64,000 nt of DNA, taken from the NCBI GenBank assembly GCA_050288425.1, contig JBNKDU010000087.1:48680-112679 (forward strand), given 5' to 3'. The position numbers and the translations under genes are program-made. Positions 1 to 8,517 of this stretch are shown here, one piece after another. The stretch's first letter is position 1. Every line of letters begins with the position of its first letter. Under the pieces are notes generated by a model. That model saw only the letters and a list, made by a program, of their open reading frames with translations. It ran no database searches and was not told the origin of the DNA. The DNA comes from JARRKU01 sp050288425 (GTDB lineage Bacteria; Desulfobacterota; Desulfobacteria; Desulfobacterales; Desulfosarcinaceae).

Positions 1-157
1 CGACATCTATACGCCCGGTGCGGCGGCCGGACCGGGCGCGGTGGACTTCAACACCGCGGTGATCAACGCCGGCATCGACACCACCGGTGCCACCATCGCC
101 GGCGGCCACGGCGGCACTATCCTTTACAGCGACTTCGTCGCCCTGCTGCCGCCCTGA
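1..157 (+). CDS. C-terminal end of a metallo-beta-lactamase-fold-like protein (partial)
   Basis: An open frame enters from the left edge (first full codon at base 2) and ends at TGA 155-157, giving about 51 residues. The tail contains a glycine-rich GGHGG segment followed by an aromatic YSDF stretch. This resembles the last histidine loop (xHG...F) seen near the end of many MBL-fold hydrolases, but the fragment is too short to be sure. It is followed at once by a strong hairpin, so it is the last gene of its unit. Confidence 0.4.
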   Translation, partial: DIYTPGAAAGPGAVDFNTAVINAGIDTTGATIAGGHGGTILYSDFVALLPP

Positions 158-177
158 CACGTTGACAGGTCTTGTCA

Positions 178-215
178 CGCCACCGCCACTCTTCCCGATA
201 AGAGCGGCGGTGGCG
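178..215 (+). terminator. Strong stem-loop after the first gene
   Basis: A 16-bp stem with one A-C mismatch (CGCCACCGCC... pairing with ...GGCGGTGGCG) and a 6-nt loop starts 20 bases after the stop codon at 157. There is no U-run, so it may act as an mRNA 3' end or a weak, possibly bidirectional, terminator. Confidence 0.5.
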
Positions 216-342
216 CCGAGGCGTGCCTCTCCCGCATGGGATTTCCGTTTGCCCACGAATTGGCATTTTCCCGGTCATCTGCTATCAAGCGGGAGATCAT
301 GGCAGCCTCTATGGAAAAGTCCCCCTACGGAGACCAGCGGCT

Positions 343-1866
343 TTGACCCTCAATTCGACCCAACGCATCACCGTCATCGCCGCGGCCCTGGTAGCCCTCT
401 TCCTGGGCGCCCTGGACGCCCTGATCATTTCCACGGCCATGCCCACGGTGGTGGCCGAACTGGGCGGCCTGCACCTGTACAGCTGGGTGTATAGCGCCTA
501 CTTCCTCAGCCGGGCCGTGTCCCTGCCCATCTTCGGCAAACTGGCCGATCTCTACCGCAGCCGCAACCTGTTTCTCTCCGCCATCACCATTTTCCTGCTT
601 GCTTCCATCGGCGCCGGAAGCGCCGGAGACATGACCGCCCTCATCGCGGCCCGGGTCATCCAGGGCATCGGCGCCGGAGGAATCTTCGCGCTGGTCTATA
701 TCGTCCTGGCCGATATCTCCCTGCCCCAAAGCCGGGGGCGTACCCTGTCCCTGGCCAGTTCCACCTGGGGGATCGCCAGCGTTCTGGGCCCCACCCTGGG
801 CGGATTCATCGTCACCTATTTCTCCTGGCGCTGGGTTTTTTTCATCAATATTCCGCTGGGAGTCGCCTGTTTGTGGGGCATCGGCCGGCACCTGGTGGAG
901 ACCCGGACCAAAAAAGCGACGGTATCCCTCGATCTGGGGGGCGCGGCCACCCTGGCGGCCACCATTCTGGCATTTCTCTTCCTGCTGATGACCGGCGGCC
1001 GCTCCTATGGCTGGATTTCGTTCCCGGCCATGGGCCTGCTCTGCGCGAGTCTCCTCGGCCTGGCGGCCTTCGTGCATATCGAACGCCGGGCACGCGAACC
1101 GATCCTGTCCATCGGATTCTTCAAAAACAGAAGCTTCGCCGCCGGCAACGGGGCGATTTTCATGAGCAGTATCGCCATCTTTTCCCTGTTCGCCTTCGCC
1201 CCCCTGTTCATCCAGGGCGCCCAGGGACGCCCCCCCATGCAGGTGGGCCTGGCCATGTTATCCCTCAGCCTCGGCTGGTCCCTGGGATCCATCGCCCTGG
1301 GACAGGTCATCGACCGCTTGGGCAGAAAGTCCTGTGCCGCCGTGGGCGCCCTCTGCCTCATCGCCGGCTGCGCATCGACCCTCACCTTCACCTCCCAAAG
1401 CACCGTGAGCTATAGTTTCATCTGTTTTTTCATCGTCGGGATCGGCATGGGCATGGTCTCCCTGTCGACGCTCATGGTGGTCCAGGCCGGACTGGCGCCG
1501 CAGGACCTGGGCGTGGCCACCTCGTCCAACCAGTTCGCCCGCACCCTGGGCGGCACGGTGGGAGTGGGTGTCTGCGGCGCCCTGATCGCCAACCGCTTTG
1601 CCGGACTGGCCCCGGCCATCGAAAAAACCGGTTTGCTGGAACGCCTCCCGGCCCGGCTCACCGAAAACGGTCTCGGAGAGGTGGGACAATGGCTGCAGCC
1701 GGAGGTTCAGGCCTTGCTGCCGCCCGACATCCGGAGCGTCATCCAGCACACCGTAACCACGGGAGTGGGGGACGTTTTCCTGGCGGTGACCTTCGCCGCG
1801 GTGGGTTGCCTGGTGCTTTGCCTTCTGCTTCCCAAAGAAGCACGGCCCGATCAGATCAGCTCGTGA
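343..1866 (+). CDS. MFS drug exporter, DHA2/EmrB-like (14 TM)
   Basis: A 507-residue protein with about 14 hydrophobic helices. It opens with the typical LDALIISTAMPTVVAEL first helix, followed by FGKLADLYRSR (motif A loop) and AARVIQGIGAGG (motif B/C region), characteristic of DHA2-type proton-driven multidrug exporters in the inner membrane. The frame is open from 223, but the upstream residues are polar and unlike the family. TTG 343, ten bases after GGAG (329-332), places the start just before the first helix. The 3' end overlaps the convergent TatD gene by 11 bases. The substrate is unknown. Confidence 0.85.
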   Translation: MTLNSTQRITVIAAALVALFLGALDALIISTAMPTVVAELGGLHLYSWVYSAYFLSRAVSLPIFGKLADLYRSRNLFLSAITIFLLASIGAGSAGDMTALIAARVIQGIGAGGIFALVYIVLADISLPQSRGRTLSLASSTWGIASVLGPTLGGFIVTYFSWRWVFFINIPLGVACLWGIGRHLVETRTKKATVSLDLGGAATLAATILAFLFLLMTGGRSYGWISFPAMGLLCASLLGLAAFVHIERRAREPILSIGFFKNRSFAAGNGAIFMSSIAIFSLFAFAPLFIQGAQGRPPMQVGLAMLSLSLGWSLGSIALGQVIDRLGRKSCAAVGALCLIAGCASTLTFTSQSTVSYSFICFFIVGIGMGMVSLSTLMVVQAGLAPQDLGVATSSNQFARTLGGTVGVGVCGALIANRFAGLAPAIEKTGLLERLPARLTENGLGEVGQWLQPEVQALLPPDIRSVIQHTVTTGVGDVFLAVTFAAVGCLVLCLLLPKEARPDQISS

Positions 1867-2641
1867 AGTACAATTTCCGGGTGTTCTCCACCACCGCCTC
1901 CCGGACCGCTTGCGGGGCGACCTGCTTGATCCGGGCGATGGCTTCCAAGGCAAGCGTCAGATTGGCAGGCTCGTTGCGCACCCCGGGATCTGGACCCAAT
2001 ACCGGGCTGTCGCTTTCCAGCAGCAGACACGAGAGGGGCAGTTGGCGCACCAGTTTTTGCTTCTGGCGCGATCGGACCACCGATGGCGGGATGGAGAAGA
2101 AATAGCCGGCCTCGACGGCCGGGAGGGCGGTGGCCGCCTTCCCATCGAAGGCGTGCAGCTGCACTTTTGCGGCATCGTGTTCCAGCAACAGGGCCACCGC
2201 ATGCCGGCCGGCCGAGCGGGAATGGACGTTCAACGGCAGGCCGGTCTCCCTGGAGAGGGTGATAAAGAGCCCAAAGACCTCTCGCTGCCGGGCGCGGTCG
2301 GCGTCGCTTTTGGCCAGCCAGTAGTCCAGGCCGACTTCTCCGATGGCGATCAGTCCGGATCGATGGCACCGGATCCAGGCTGCCAGCTCCAGGGCCGCCT
2401 CCCGGTCCGGATGCGCCGGATAGAGCCCGGCCGCCGGTCTGAGCATTGAATGGGTTGCGGACAGCTCCAGATTCCGTCGGGCATCCGCGAGGTTTTCACC
2501 CACCGCGATGATCCTCTCCACGCCGGCCCGGCATGCGCGCGCCAGTACGTCGTCTCGGTCCCCGTCGAAGGAAGGATCGCAGACGTGGGCATGGGTATCG
2601 CATAGACCGGTCAGGAGTGATCCGGACATGGCTACCACCAT
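1856..2641 (-). CDS. TatD family metal-dependent hydrolase
   Basis: A 261-residue TIM-barrel hydrolase. Metal ligands visible in order are the THAH pair near residue 17, the glutamate in GEVGLDYW, NVHSR and LHAFDG histidines, and the terminal ESDSP aspartate. The family comprises DNases/exonucleases and related amidohydrolases, with D-aminoacyl-tRNA-type activity in some members; the substrate here cannot be read from sequence. The first codon overlaps the end of the SpoIIM-like gene by 10 bases, so the two are probably translationally coupled. A start at the fifth codon (Met) is also possible. Confidence 0.88.
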   Translation of the reverse strand: MVVAMSGSLLTGLCDTHAHVCDPSFDGDRDDVLARACRAGVERIIAVGENLADARRNLELSATHSMLRPAAGLYPAHPDREAALELAAWIRCHRSGLIAIGEVGLDYWLAKSDADRARQREVFGLFITLSRETGLPLNVHSRSAGRHAVALLLEHDAAKVQLHAFDGKAATALPAVEAGYFFSIPPSVVRSRQKQKLVRQLPLSCLLLESDSPVLGPDPGVRNEPANLTLALEAIARIKQVAPQAVREAVVENTRKLYFTS

Positions 2642-3390
2642 TCGATCAGAATCGGGGTGACATGGGCCTCCACCATCGCGGCGATGAACAGGCCGGTCAC
2701 CACCGCGAAGGCGATCTTCCGGATCGGCATCCCGTCGGTATGGCGCTTCAAATCATCGAATAGAGCCTGGGTGTCCTTGTCGGCGGTCCGGGGTCGGATC
2801 AACAGGTGGGCGGAATAGGTCACCGCGCCGGCAAGTGCGATTGCGGGAATTTCGATGATGCCATGGGGCAGCAGGGAGACGATGCCCAGCAGGAAGGAAC
2901 CGAAAACCTGTCGGGCGGTGGAAGCGGACAAACCTGTTTCGATGCCCAGCAAAATCATGCCGATCAGGGGAACCATGAGCCACACATAGGTCCGACGTAC
3001 GGACTCCTCCCCGATCTTCCGGCACCCCGGCAGAAAGCAGAGCAGTTTCATGGGCCTGGGGCTGCAGAAGATGCTCCGGATGCGCCGGGGCGCAAGGTTC
3101 GCATGCGCCGGGTTGAACAAGACGGCCGTGAAGGCAAACGTCATGGTTGCCAGGGCGGCGAGGCCGTTCCACAAGAATAGAAGGATGCCGCCGTCGATCC
3201 CGGCTTTGGCGCCGGCTTCCATCAGCGGATAGGCGTAAGACAACCGCTTGGTGGACATCTCGAAAAGCGCATCCGGAGAGATGGCGAGGACCCTCACAAG
3301 GACGATCCCGGCCAGTAAGCCGGCGGCGTAGCCCAATACATAGGCAAACACAAGCTTTTTCCAGGCGGTATACAAAAGGGAGGCGCGCAT
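2632..3390 (-). CDS. SpoIIM/DUF95-like integral membrane protein
   Basis: A 252-residue membrane protein with about five or six hydrophobic segments. The conserved LLPHGIIEIPAIALAGA segment (around residue 180) is the hallmark of the stage II sporulation protein M / DUF95 family, which in non-sporulating bacteria occurs as a membrane protein of unknown role. A cytosolic positively charged loop follows TM3. It is the first gene of a two-gene unit with tatD. No sporulation function is implied. Confidence 0.75.
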   Translation of the reverse strand: MRASLLYTAWKKLVFAYVLGYAAGLLAGIVLVRVLAISPDALFEMSTKRLSYAYPLMEAGAKAGIDGGILLFLWNGLAALATMTFAFTAVLFNPAHANLAPRRIRSIFCSPRPMKLLCFLPGCRKIGEESVRRTYVWLMVPLIGMILLGIETGLSASTARQVFGSFLLGIVSLLPHGIIEIPAIALAGAVTYSAHLLIRPRTADKDTQALFDDLKRHTDGMPIRKIAFAVVTGLFIAAMVEAHVTPILIEWW

Positions 3391-3581
3391 ATTGTTTTAT
3401 TCCATAGAAACCAAGGTATTCCCGTTCACTTCGTTTTTAAATAATCCAGCCCATCGATTCATGGATACCCGCAGTTTATACACCTGCTTTCAATCGTTAC
3501 AACCAGAATCACACACCCGCATCGGTTTTCCATGCCCGGCGTCGCGAAAAGCCAGTTCCATCGGGTTCGCTTAAAATTAAT

Positions 3582-3610
3582 AGGGCGACGGCCATGAAAG
3601 CCGCCGCCCT
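3582..3610 (-). terminator. Hairpin downstream of the OmpA-family lipoprotein gene
   Basis: An 11-bp stem (AGGGCGACGGC against GCCGCCGCCCT, one mismatch) with a 7-nt loop lies 35 bases beyond the stop of the minus-strand gene ending at 3645. On that strand it is followed by ATTAATTTTAAG, a weak U-rich tail. The rest of 3391-3644 shows no gene. Confidence 0.55.
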
Positions 3611-3644
3611 GACAATACCTTCCGGCGAAGTAATCAGATCCGAG

Positions 3645-4976
3645 CTACTCTACGGGCTTGATCTCCACCCGCCTGTTGCGGGCCCGGCCCTCTTTGGTAT
3701 TGTTGGTATCGATGGGTTGATCGGGGCCGAAACCTTTGGTGCCCATACGGTTAGCGGCGATGCCCTTGCCTTCCAGATAGGCTTTTACGGATTTTGCCCG
3801 CCGCTGGGAAAGATTCACGTTGTAATCATGAGCTCCCGAACCGTCGGTATGGCCCTGGATTTCGATATTCAATTCCGGCTTGGACTGCAGAAAGTCCGCG
3901 ATTTCGTCCAGGATGGAAAAGGAACTGGATTTCAGTTGGGCGCTGTTGTTCTCGAACTGGATGTCCCGGTAACGCCATGTGCCCGAGGAGGTCAACGGGC
4001 AGCCCCGGCCGTCCACCTTGGCGCCGGCCGGCGTGTTCGGACATTGGTCTCTGTCGTCGGGCACGCCGTCCCGGTCGCTGTCCGATGGACAACCGACCGC
4101 ATCGACCCGGACGTTTCGGGGAGTATTGGGGCATTGGTCCTGGTAGTCATATACGCCGTCCCCATCGCTGTCCGCCGGACAGCCGTTCATGCCGACCTTG
4201 ACCCCTCTGGGCGTATCGGGGCAACGGTCCTTGTCATCGGTGACCCCGTCTCCGTCGCGATCGTTCTTGCGGGTCAGGAGCACTTCTTCCACGAATGCGG
4301 CCATGGCCTTGCCCGAGGAAAGATCGGTCGCGGACTCGGCAGCACCGCATCCGGTTGTCTTGGCGATATTGCCCAACAACGCGGCGCCATCGACCGCATC
4401 CCCCACCTGTACGGTGTAAATGCAGAGTCGGTCGCCATGGTCGGACTTCAGGGCCCGGGCGGCGGCCAGGGTTTCGCTGGCCATTTCGCGACCGTCGCTG
4501 ATGATGACCATGGCGATGGGCTCTTTGACCTCCTGCAGCGCCTTCGCGGCATTTTTAAGCGAACGCGCCAGGGGGCTGTACCCGCCGGCTTTGGTCGCCT
4601 TGGCGACACCTTCCGACAACGCGGCGCGTGCGTAGGGTCCCGGATCGACCAGGGTGGCCGTGGCGCTTCTCGACACGGTTTCATGGTGTCCGAAACTGTT
4701 CAACCCCACGGTGATATCGAGAGGAGGCATGGTCTGGTTGAAGTTTTCGATCACGGCGCGCGCGATATCCAGTTTCTCATGTCCCTGGTATCCGTCGGCC
4801 ATGGAACTGGAGGCGTCCAGGATAAATTCGAGTCGCTCCACTTTCTTGTCAAATCGGCCTTCCGGAATGGGTTGGGCGTCAAACACCGGAACGGGCGGAT
4901 ATTGCGTGGCGCATCCCGCCAGCAAACCGGTCAATACAATACCTGACATCAACAATCGGATCTTTCGAAACATCAT
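3645..4976 (-). CDS. OmpA-family lipoprotein with VWA domain and thrombospondin type 3 repeats
   Basis: A 443-residue predicted outer-membrane lipoprotein. A signal peptide ends in lipobox LLAGC (Cys about 22). A von Willebrand A domain follows, with MIDAS-like DASSSM near residue 53. Three calcium-binding thrombospondin-3 repeats (DxDGDGVxDxxDxCPxTP) span about residues 237-330. The C-terminus is an OmpA peptidoglycan-binding domain (IQGHTDGSG, NxxLSxRRA, GRARNRRVE). The order suggests a lipid-anchored protein that binds peptidoglycan and presents a calcium-stabilised VWA adhesion module. GGGAGG lies about seven bases before the ATG. It is monocistronic, with its own downstream hairpin. Confidence 0.9.
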   Translation of the reverse strand: MMFRKIRLLMSGIVLTGLLAGCATQYPPVPVFDAQPIPEGRFDKKVERLEFILDASSSMADGYQGHEKLDIARAVIENFNQTMPPLDITVGLNSFGHHETVSRSATATLVDPGPYARAALSEGVAKATKAGGYSPLARSLKNAAKALQEVKEPIAMVIISDGREMASETLAAARALKSDHGDRLCIYTVQVGDAVDGAALLGNIAKTTGCGAAESATDLSSGKAMAAFVEEVLLTRKNDRDGDGVTDDKDRCPDTPRGVKVGMNGCPADSDGDGVYDYQDQCPNTPRNVRVDAVGCPSDSDRDGVPDDRDQCPNTPAGAKVDGRGCPLTSSGTWRYRDIQFENNSAQLKSSSFSILDEIADFLQSKPELNIEIQGHTDGSGAHDYNVNLSQRRAKSVKAYLEGKGIAANRMGTKGFGPDQPIDTNNTKEGRARNRRVEIKPVE

Positions 4977-5128
4977 CGTTCTCCCTCCCTTGTTAGATTG
5001 TTCAATGGTACACGATGGACAGAAGTTGATCGATTCTATGGCAAGGCGCCGTGGCGCTCGCCGACTGCATTGAAACTATGTCTTCATCATGAAATCCAGA
5101 TGAAGTCCCGATGAAAAACCGACTCACC

Positions 5129-5174
5129 GACCAGATAAGGTTCTCCTGCATGGGTGGCCTGATCTGGTCAGGCC
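5129..5174. repeat. Two competing inverted repeats in a 500-bp gene-free stretch
   Basis: GACCAGAT (5129-5136) can pair with ATCTGGTC (5162-5169), while GGCCTGA (5156-5162) can pair with TCAGGCC (5168-5174). The second stem shares bases with the first, so the folds are mutually exclusive. The surrounding 4977-5476 region contains no convincing gene. It separates the divergent lipoprotein and small membrane protein genes and must hold their promoters. Confidence 0.4.
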
Positions 5175-5476
5175 GCAGTCTGTAGGGTTGCCAATCCCGC
5201 TTGGGTGGAACTTCATATTTCTGGGGAGTACCGCAATGGAACTGATCTGGGGTATTCTAATCACGTTCCATATAAAAATCAAGAAGTTGTACTTGCAGCG
5301 GAGTATCCGTTCTCTTCTGAGCCGTCAAAAGGGGTATGGCCGCGGCGAAGATACCACGGATTCATGATAAAAGCACAAGGGGCCTCGACGTCGGGGTTTA
5401 TCTGCCAGTGGATGCATGCTATGGAGAAAGGTCGATAGATCAACAGTCAACCGGACAAACAGAAGGAGCAAGCATC

Positions 5477-5848
5477 ATGGCCTGGTTTCTCTACATCATC
5501 AGCATTGCCTGGATCGCCCTTGGTTCCTGCTTTATTCTCTACACCCAGGAGACCCGTGCGGCCGCCAAGGAATTGGTGACCAAGTTACCCCCCAAGGTCT
5601 TGGCGATCGGAACCTTCGTCATCGGATTGCTGTTGATCATCTCGGCATCTTCCAGCCATCATCCTGCAATTATTCGTATTTTTGGTGGGTTGTCCATGAT
5701 CAAAGGCGTATTCATCTATCTCAATCCGGAGAAATTTTTCACCAAAACCAGCCAGTGGTACCTGGAATCGATATCGGACCAGGCCCACCGTTTCGGCGGC
5801 ATTTTCATCATTATCCTGGGGACAGCGGTGCTGTCCTGGATCGTGTGA
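5477..5848 (+). CDS. Small four-helix membrane protein, function unknown
   Basis: A 123-residue protein made almost entirely of about four hydrophobic helices (residues 3-22, 42-60, 67-83, 104-122) separated by short charged loops. No enzyme motif is visible. The start at 5477 is set by AGAAGGAG (5461-5468) eight bases upstream; the open frame continues further 5' but is not membrane-like there. It is isolated, with no close co-directional neighbour. I do not recognise the family beyond a small conserved-hypothetical membrane protein. Confidence 0.75.
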   Translation: MAWFLYIISIAWIALGSCFILYTQETRAAAKELVTKLPPKVLAIGTFVIGLLLIISASSSHHPAIIRIFGGLSMIKGVFIYLNPEKFFTKTSQWYLESISDQAHRFGGIFIIILGTAVLSWIV

Positions 5849-6045
5849 AATGGGTGGCAACATTCGGAATTCGACCTTTTACATTTCATACTTCGACAGT
5901 ATAAATTCAACCGGCGTTTTTCGGTTGGATTGCGTAAACAGCCGCGGAACGCGCATGTAAGCATCCCTCCCGGGTCCGCCGTCCGGCCTTCGACCAGAAC
6001 TACCTGCATGATCATGATGAAGTGAATTTGATCTTAATAATCCGC

Positions 6046-6073
6046 TTGACTTTGGAAAAAATACAGTTATGAT
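6046..6073 (+). promoter_or_regulatory. Probable sigma70 promoter of the cold-shock gene
   Basis: TTGACT (6046-6051) and TATGAT (6068-6073) are separated by 16 bases. Transcription would start near 6080, giving a leader of about 115 bases before the cold-shock ATG. That is the kind of long 5' UTR known from cspA-type mRNAs. No other gene lies in 5849-6195. Confidence 0.55.
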
Positions 6074-6195
6074 AGCCTGAATCTTCAGAGGACTGTTCCT
6101 GCCTAGCAGACCGGTTTCTTTCCGAAGGCACACCCATCCTAGAGGTAACCTGAAGTTTGAGACGAAGGAAATTATTTGAAAGGAGAAAATTCACG

Positions 6196-6396
6196 ATGGC
6201 AAGTGGAACCGTAAAGTGGTTCAATGACAAGAAGGGCTTTGGTTTCATCGAACAAGAAGATGGACCCGACGTATTCGTTCACTTTTCCGGCATTGCGGGT
6301 GATGGCTTCAAAAGCCTTGCCGAAGGCGATCGCGTGACCTTCACCGTTGAGCAAGGCCCCAAGGGCCCCGCGGCTGTTGACGTCACCGTCATTTAG
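6196..6396 (+). CDS. csp: CspA-type cold-shock protein
   Basis: A 66-residue single cold-shock domain. RNP1-type KGFGFI (residues about 16-21) and RNP2-type VFVHF (about 29-33) form the nucleic-acid-binding face; the opening MASGTVKWFN is diagnostic. These proteins bind single-stranded RNA/DNA and act as RNA chaperones in the cytoplasm. The start follows AAAGGAGAAAA by about eight bases; a longer reading from 6157 adds only basic leader residues. The long leader and the perfect terminator downstream mark a monocistronic unit, probably with leader-dependent expression. Confidence 0.95.
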   Translation: MASGTVKWFNDKKGFGFIEQEDGPDVFVHFSGIAGDGFKSLAEGDRVTFTVEQGPKGPAAVDVTVI

Positions 6397-6420
6397 CTCG
6401 CATTTTCCCCCAAAAGACAT

Positions 6421-6459
6421 AAAGAGTGCCCGGCAGCAAGGTGGGCACTCTTTTTTTTT
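6421..6459 (+). terminator. Rho-independent terminator of csp
   Basis: An 11-bp perfect stem, AAAGAGTGCCC (6421-6431) with GGGCACTCTTT (6443-6453), has an 11-nt loop and runs into nine to ten consecutive T residues. It is a classic intrinsic terminator 24 bases after the csp stop. Confidence 0.9.
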
Positions 6460-6565
6460 CTGCACCGCCCTGGGCAGCAAAGAGCCAAGGCGGTCATTCC
6501 GGCCAGGGTACGCAGGAGGAACGAGCCATAAGATACCATCTTCTTGTGCATCGAAAGGATGTATC

Positions 6566-7027
6566 ATGATCGATTTCGTCAAGCGGTTTTTCGTCAAGAC
6601 CGTTTCCCCCAACGACAGGGACCAAACACCGGAGGTCCACCACGATATCCACGTGGCGGTCTGCGCCCTGTGTATCGAAATGGCCCGTATCGACAACTCG
6701 TTCACGCCGGAAGAGCTGGATCAGGTCATCAACGTCCTGCAACAAGAATATCAGATACCGCCCGATCATGTGGCTGCGCTGATGGAAACGGCAGAACAGG
6801 AATTGGCGCAAAGCGTCGATCTTTGGCAGTTTGCCCACCTGATCAATGAACATTACAGCATCGCGGAAAAATTACAACTGATTGAAATTTTATGGAAAAT
6901 CGTCTATGTGGACCACAAGATGGATCGGTACGAACACTACCTGATGAACAAGGTGGCCAACCTTTTGCGCCTGTCGCATTCCCAACTGATCGAAGCAAAG
7001 TTGAAGGTGCTTCATTCAGGGAATTAA
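6566..7027 (+). CDS. TerB-like protein
   Basis: A 153-residue helical protein of the TerB/COG4103 type. It has the repeated acidic helix pattern CALCIEMARIDNSFTPEEL and ILWKIVYVDHKMDRYE, where the spaced D/E residues form the TerB metal-binding site, and a final LLRLSHSQLIEAK helix. Many members are general stress or membrane-associated metal-sensing proteins, so tellurite resistance should not be assumed. The start is fixed by GAAAGGA (6553-6559). The next gene begins 19 bases downstream, so they may form an operon. Confidence 0.8.
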   Translation: MIDFVKRFFVKTVSPNDRDQTPEVHHDIHVAVCALCIEMARIDNSFTPEELDQVINVLQQEYQIPPDHVAALMETAEQELAQSVDLWQFAHLINEHYSIAEKLQLIEILWKIVYVDHKMDRYEHYLMNKVANLLRLSHSQLIEAKLKVLHSGN

Positions 7028-7046
7028 TCGACCGGGGGAGCCTCCA

Positions 7047-8465
7047 ATGGCCGAAGAGAGCCTGACCACCGTTCAAAAGGCGTTTGCCTTCAACCTGGAT
7101 CCGAACAAATTCGGTACCATCGCCGAGATCGGCGCCGGACAGGAAGTATCGCGATGTTTTTTCCGTGCGGGCGGCGCAGCCGGAACCATCGCCAAGACCA
7201 TTTCGGCCTACGACATGGCCTTCAGCGATGCCATCTACGGCGAGGAGAAAACCAAGCGCTACGTGACCGAAAGCCGGGTGAAGAAGATGCTGGACAAGGA
7301 ATTCAACCTCGTCATCCAGCGGGTCGGCGTTGCGCGCCCCAAAACATCGACCTATTTTGCCTTCGCCGATACGGTCACCACCCGCAGTTACAGCCAGCGC
7401 GGCGAATCGCATGGCTGGATGGGGATCAAGTTTCAGATGACGCCCGGAGCCGAACCTTGCGAAATTTTGCTTCACATCCGCATGCTGGATGAAAACCATA
7501 CCCAACAGCAAGAAGCGGTGGGCATCCTGGGGGTAAACCTGATTTACGGGGCGTTTCACCATCATTCGCGTCCGGAACGGCTGATCCAATCCTTGGGTGA
7601 CAACCTGGAATGGGGTCGCCTGGAAGTCGATCTGATCCGCTTCTCCGGTCCCCATTTCGCCCACATCGACAATCGCCTCATGGCCCTGAAACTGGTGCAG
7701 ATGGAGTTGGCCGATGCCGTGGTATTCGGTTCCGATCGCAAGACATTGGTACATCCCTCGGAGTTGTTCTACAATCGGGACGTCATGGTCATGCGCGGCA
7801 TGTTCCGGCCCGTCACCCATGTCAACGTGGACATGATGACCAGCGGCATGGAGATGTTTTCACGTCTCCCCGATGTTCGATCCGCCACCGCCCTGATCGT
7901 ACCGGAAATCACGATGGCCGAGATGCGCAGCCAGAATATGTTCGACCTGGAAGATATCCTCCAGCGGGTGGACTGCCTGAACCTGTTGGCGTATCCGGTC
8001 ATCGTCTCCAACTACCTGCGCTATTTTCGCCTCTCCGATTATCTGGGACGATATACCCAGGGCAAGCTTGCCTTTGTCATGGGAATTCCGAATCTGGAGA
8101 CGCTGTTCAACGATACCTATTATGAGGGCTTGAAAGGCGGCATCATCGGCGCCTTCGGAGCGCTCTTCGACCGCGACACCCTGATCTTCGTTTACCCCAT
8201 GCGGAAAAACGACGACCCCAAAGACCTCATCACCACGGAGAACTTCCCCATCCCCGAACACCTGCAGTATTTCTATGCCCATTTGCGGGCCAACCGAAAA
8301 ATACTACCCATCGAGAACTACAATGAGGCCAATATGCATATCTGGCCGGAGGAAATTCTCGAAAACCTGAAGAAAGGCCCGGACGCGTGGCAGTCTTCCG
8401 TGCCCGCCGTTGTCGCACAGGAGATCGTCTCCCGATGCCTGTTCGGGTTTTGCAACATGGGTTGA
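7047..8465 (+). CDS. Conserved hypothetical protein with N-terminal GAGQE motif
   Basis: A 472-residue soluble protein with no signal peptide and no clear transmembrane segment. The N-terminus carries a striking IGAGQEVSRCFFRAGGAAGT block (residues about 27-46), which recurs in a family of large bacterial hypotheticals, some labelled TonB-dependent receptor in databases despite having no barrel. Nothing here supports an outer-membrane role. There is no recognisable catalytic motif. A GGGGGAG ribosome site lies eight to nine bases before the ATG. It sits 19 bases after the TerB-like gene and is followed closely by a separate promoter for the acyltransferase. Confidence 0.6.
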   Translation: MAEESLTTVQKAFAFNLDPNKFGTIAEIGAGQEVSRCFFRAGGAAGTIAKTISAYDMAFSDAIYGEEKTKRYVTESRVKKMLDKEFNLVIQRVGVARPKTSTYFAFADTVTTRSYSQRGESHGWMGIKFQMTPGAEPCEILLHIRMLDENHTQQQEAVGILGVNLIYGAFHHHSRPERLIQSLGDNLEWGRLEVDLIRFSGPHFAHIDNRLMALKLVQMELADAVVFGSDRKTLVHPSELFYNRDVMVMRGMFRPVTHVNVDMMTSGMEMFSRLPDVRSATALIVPEITMAEMRSQNMFDLEDILQRVDCLNLLAYPVIVSNYLRYFRLSDYLGRYTQGKLAFVMGIPNLETLFNDTYYEGLKGGIIGAFGALFDRDTLIFVYPMRKNDDPKDLITTENFPIPEHLQYFYAHLRANRKILPIENYNEANMHIWPEEILENLKKGPDAWQSSVPAVVAQEIVSRCLFGFCNMG

Positions 8466-8482
8466 ACGTCGTCCGGGGTCGA

Positions 8483-8511
8483 TTGATTTACGCTTCCAAT
8501 TGCACTATAAT
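8483..8511 (+). promoter_or_regulatory. Near-consensus sigma70 promoter immediately before an ATG
   Basis: TTGATT (8483-8488), 17 bases, then perfect TATAAT (8506-8511). The start codon at 8518 lies only six bases after the -10 box, at the expected transcription start, and the intervening TCCCCCC is not a Shine-Dalgarno sequence. The arrangement predicts a leaderless mRNA. Confidence 0.6.
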
Positions 8512-8517
8512 CCCCCC

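Noticed and set aside
3594..4946. A 450-codon plus-strand open frame opposite the OmpA/VWA lipoprotein gene
   Set aside because: It mirrors a GC-rich real gene with clear domains on the other strand; no domain is visible in the plus frame and it lacks a ribosome site.
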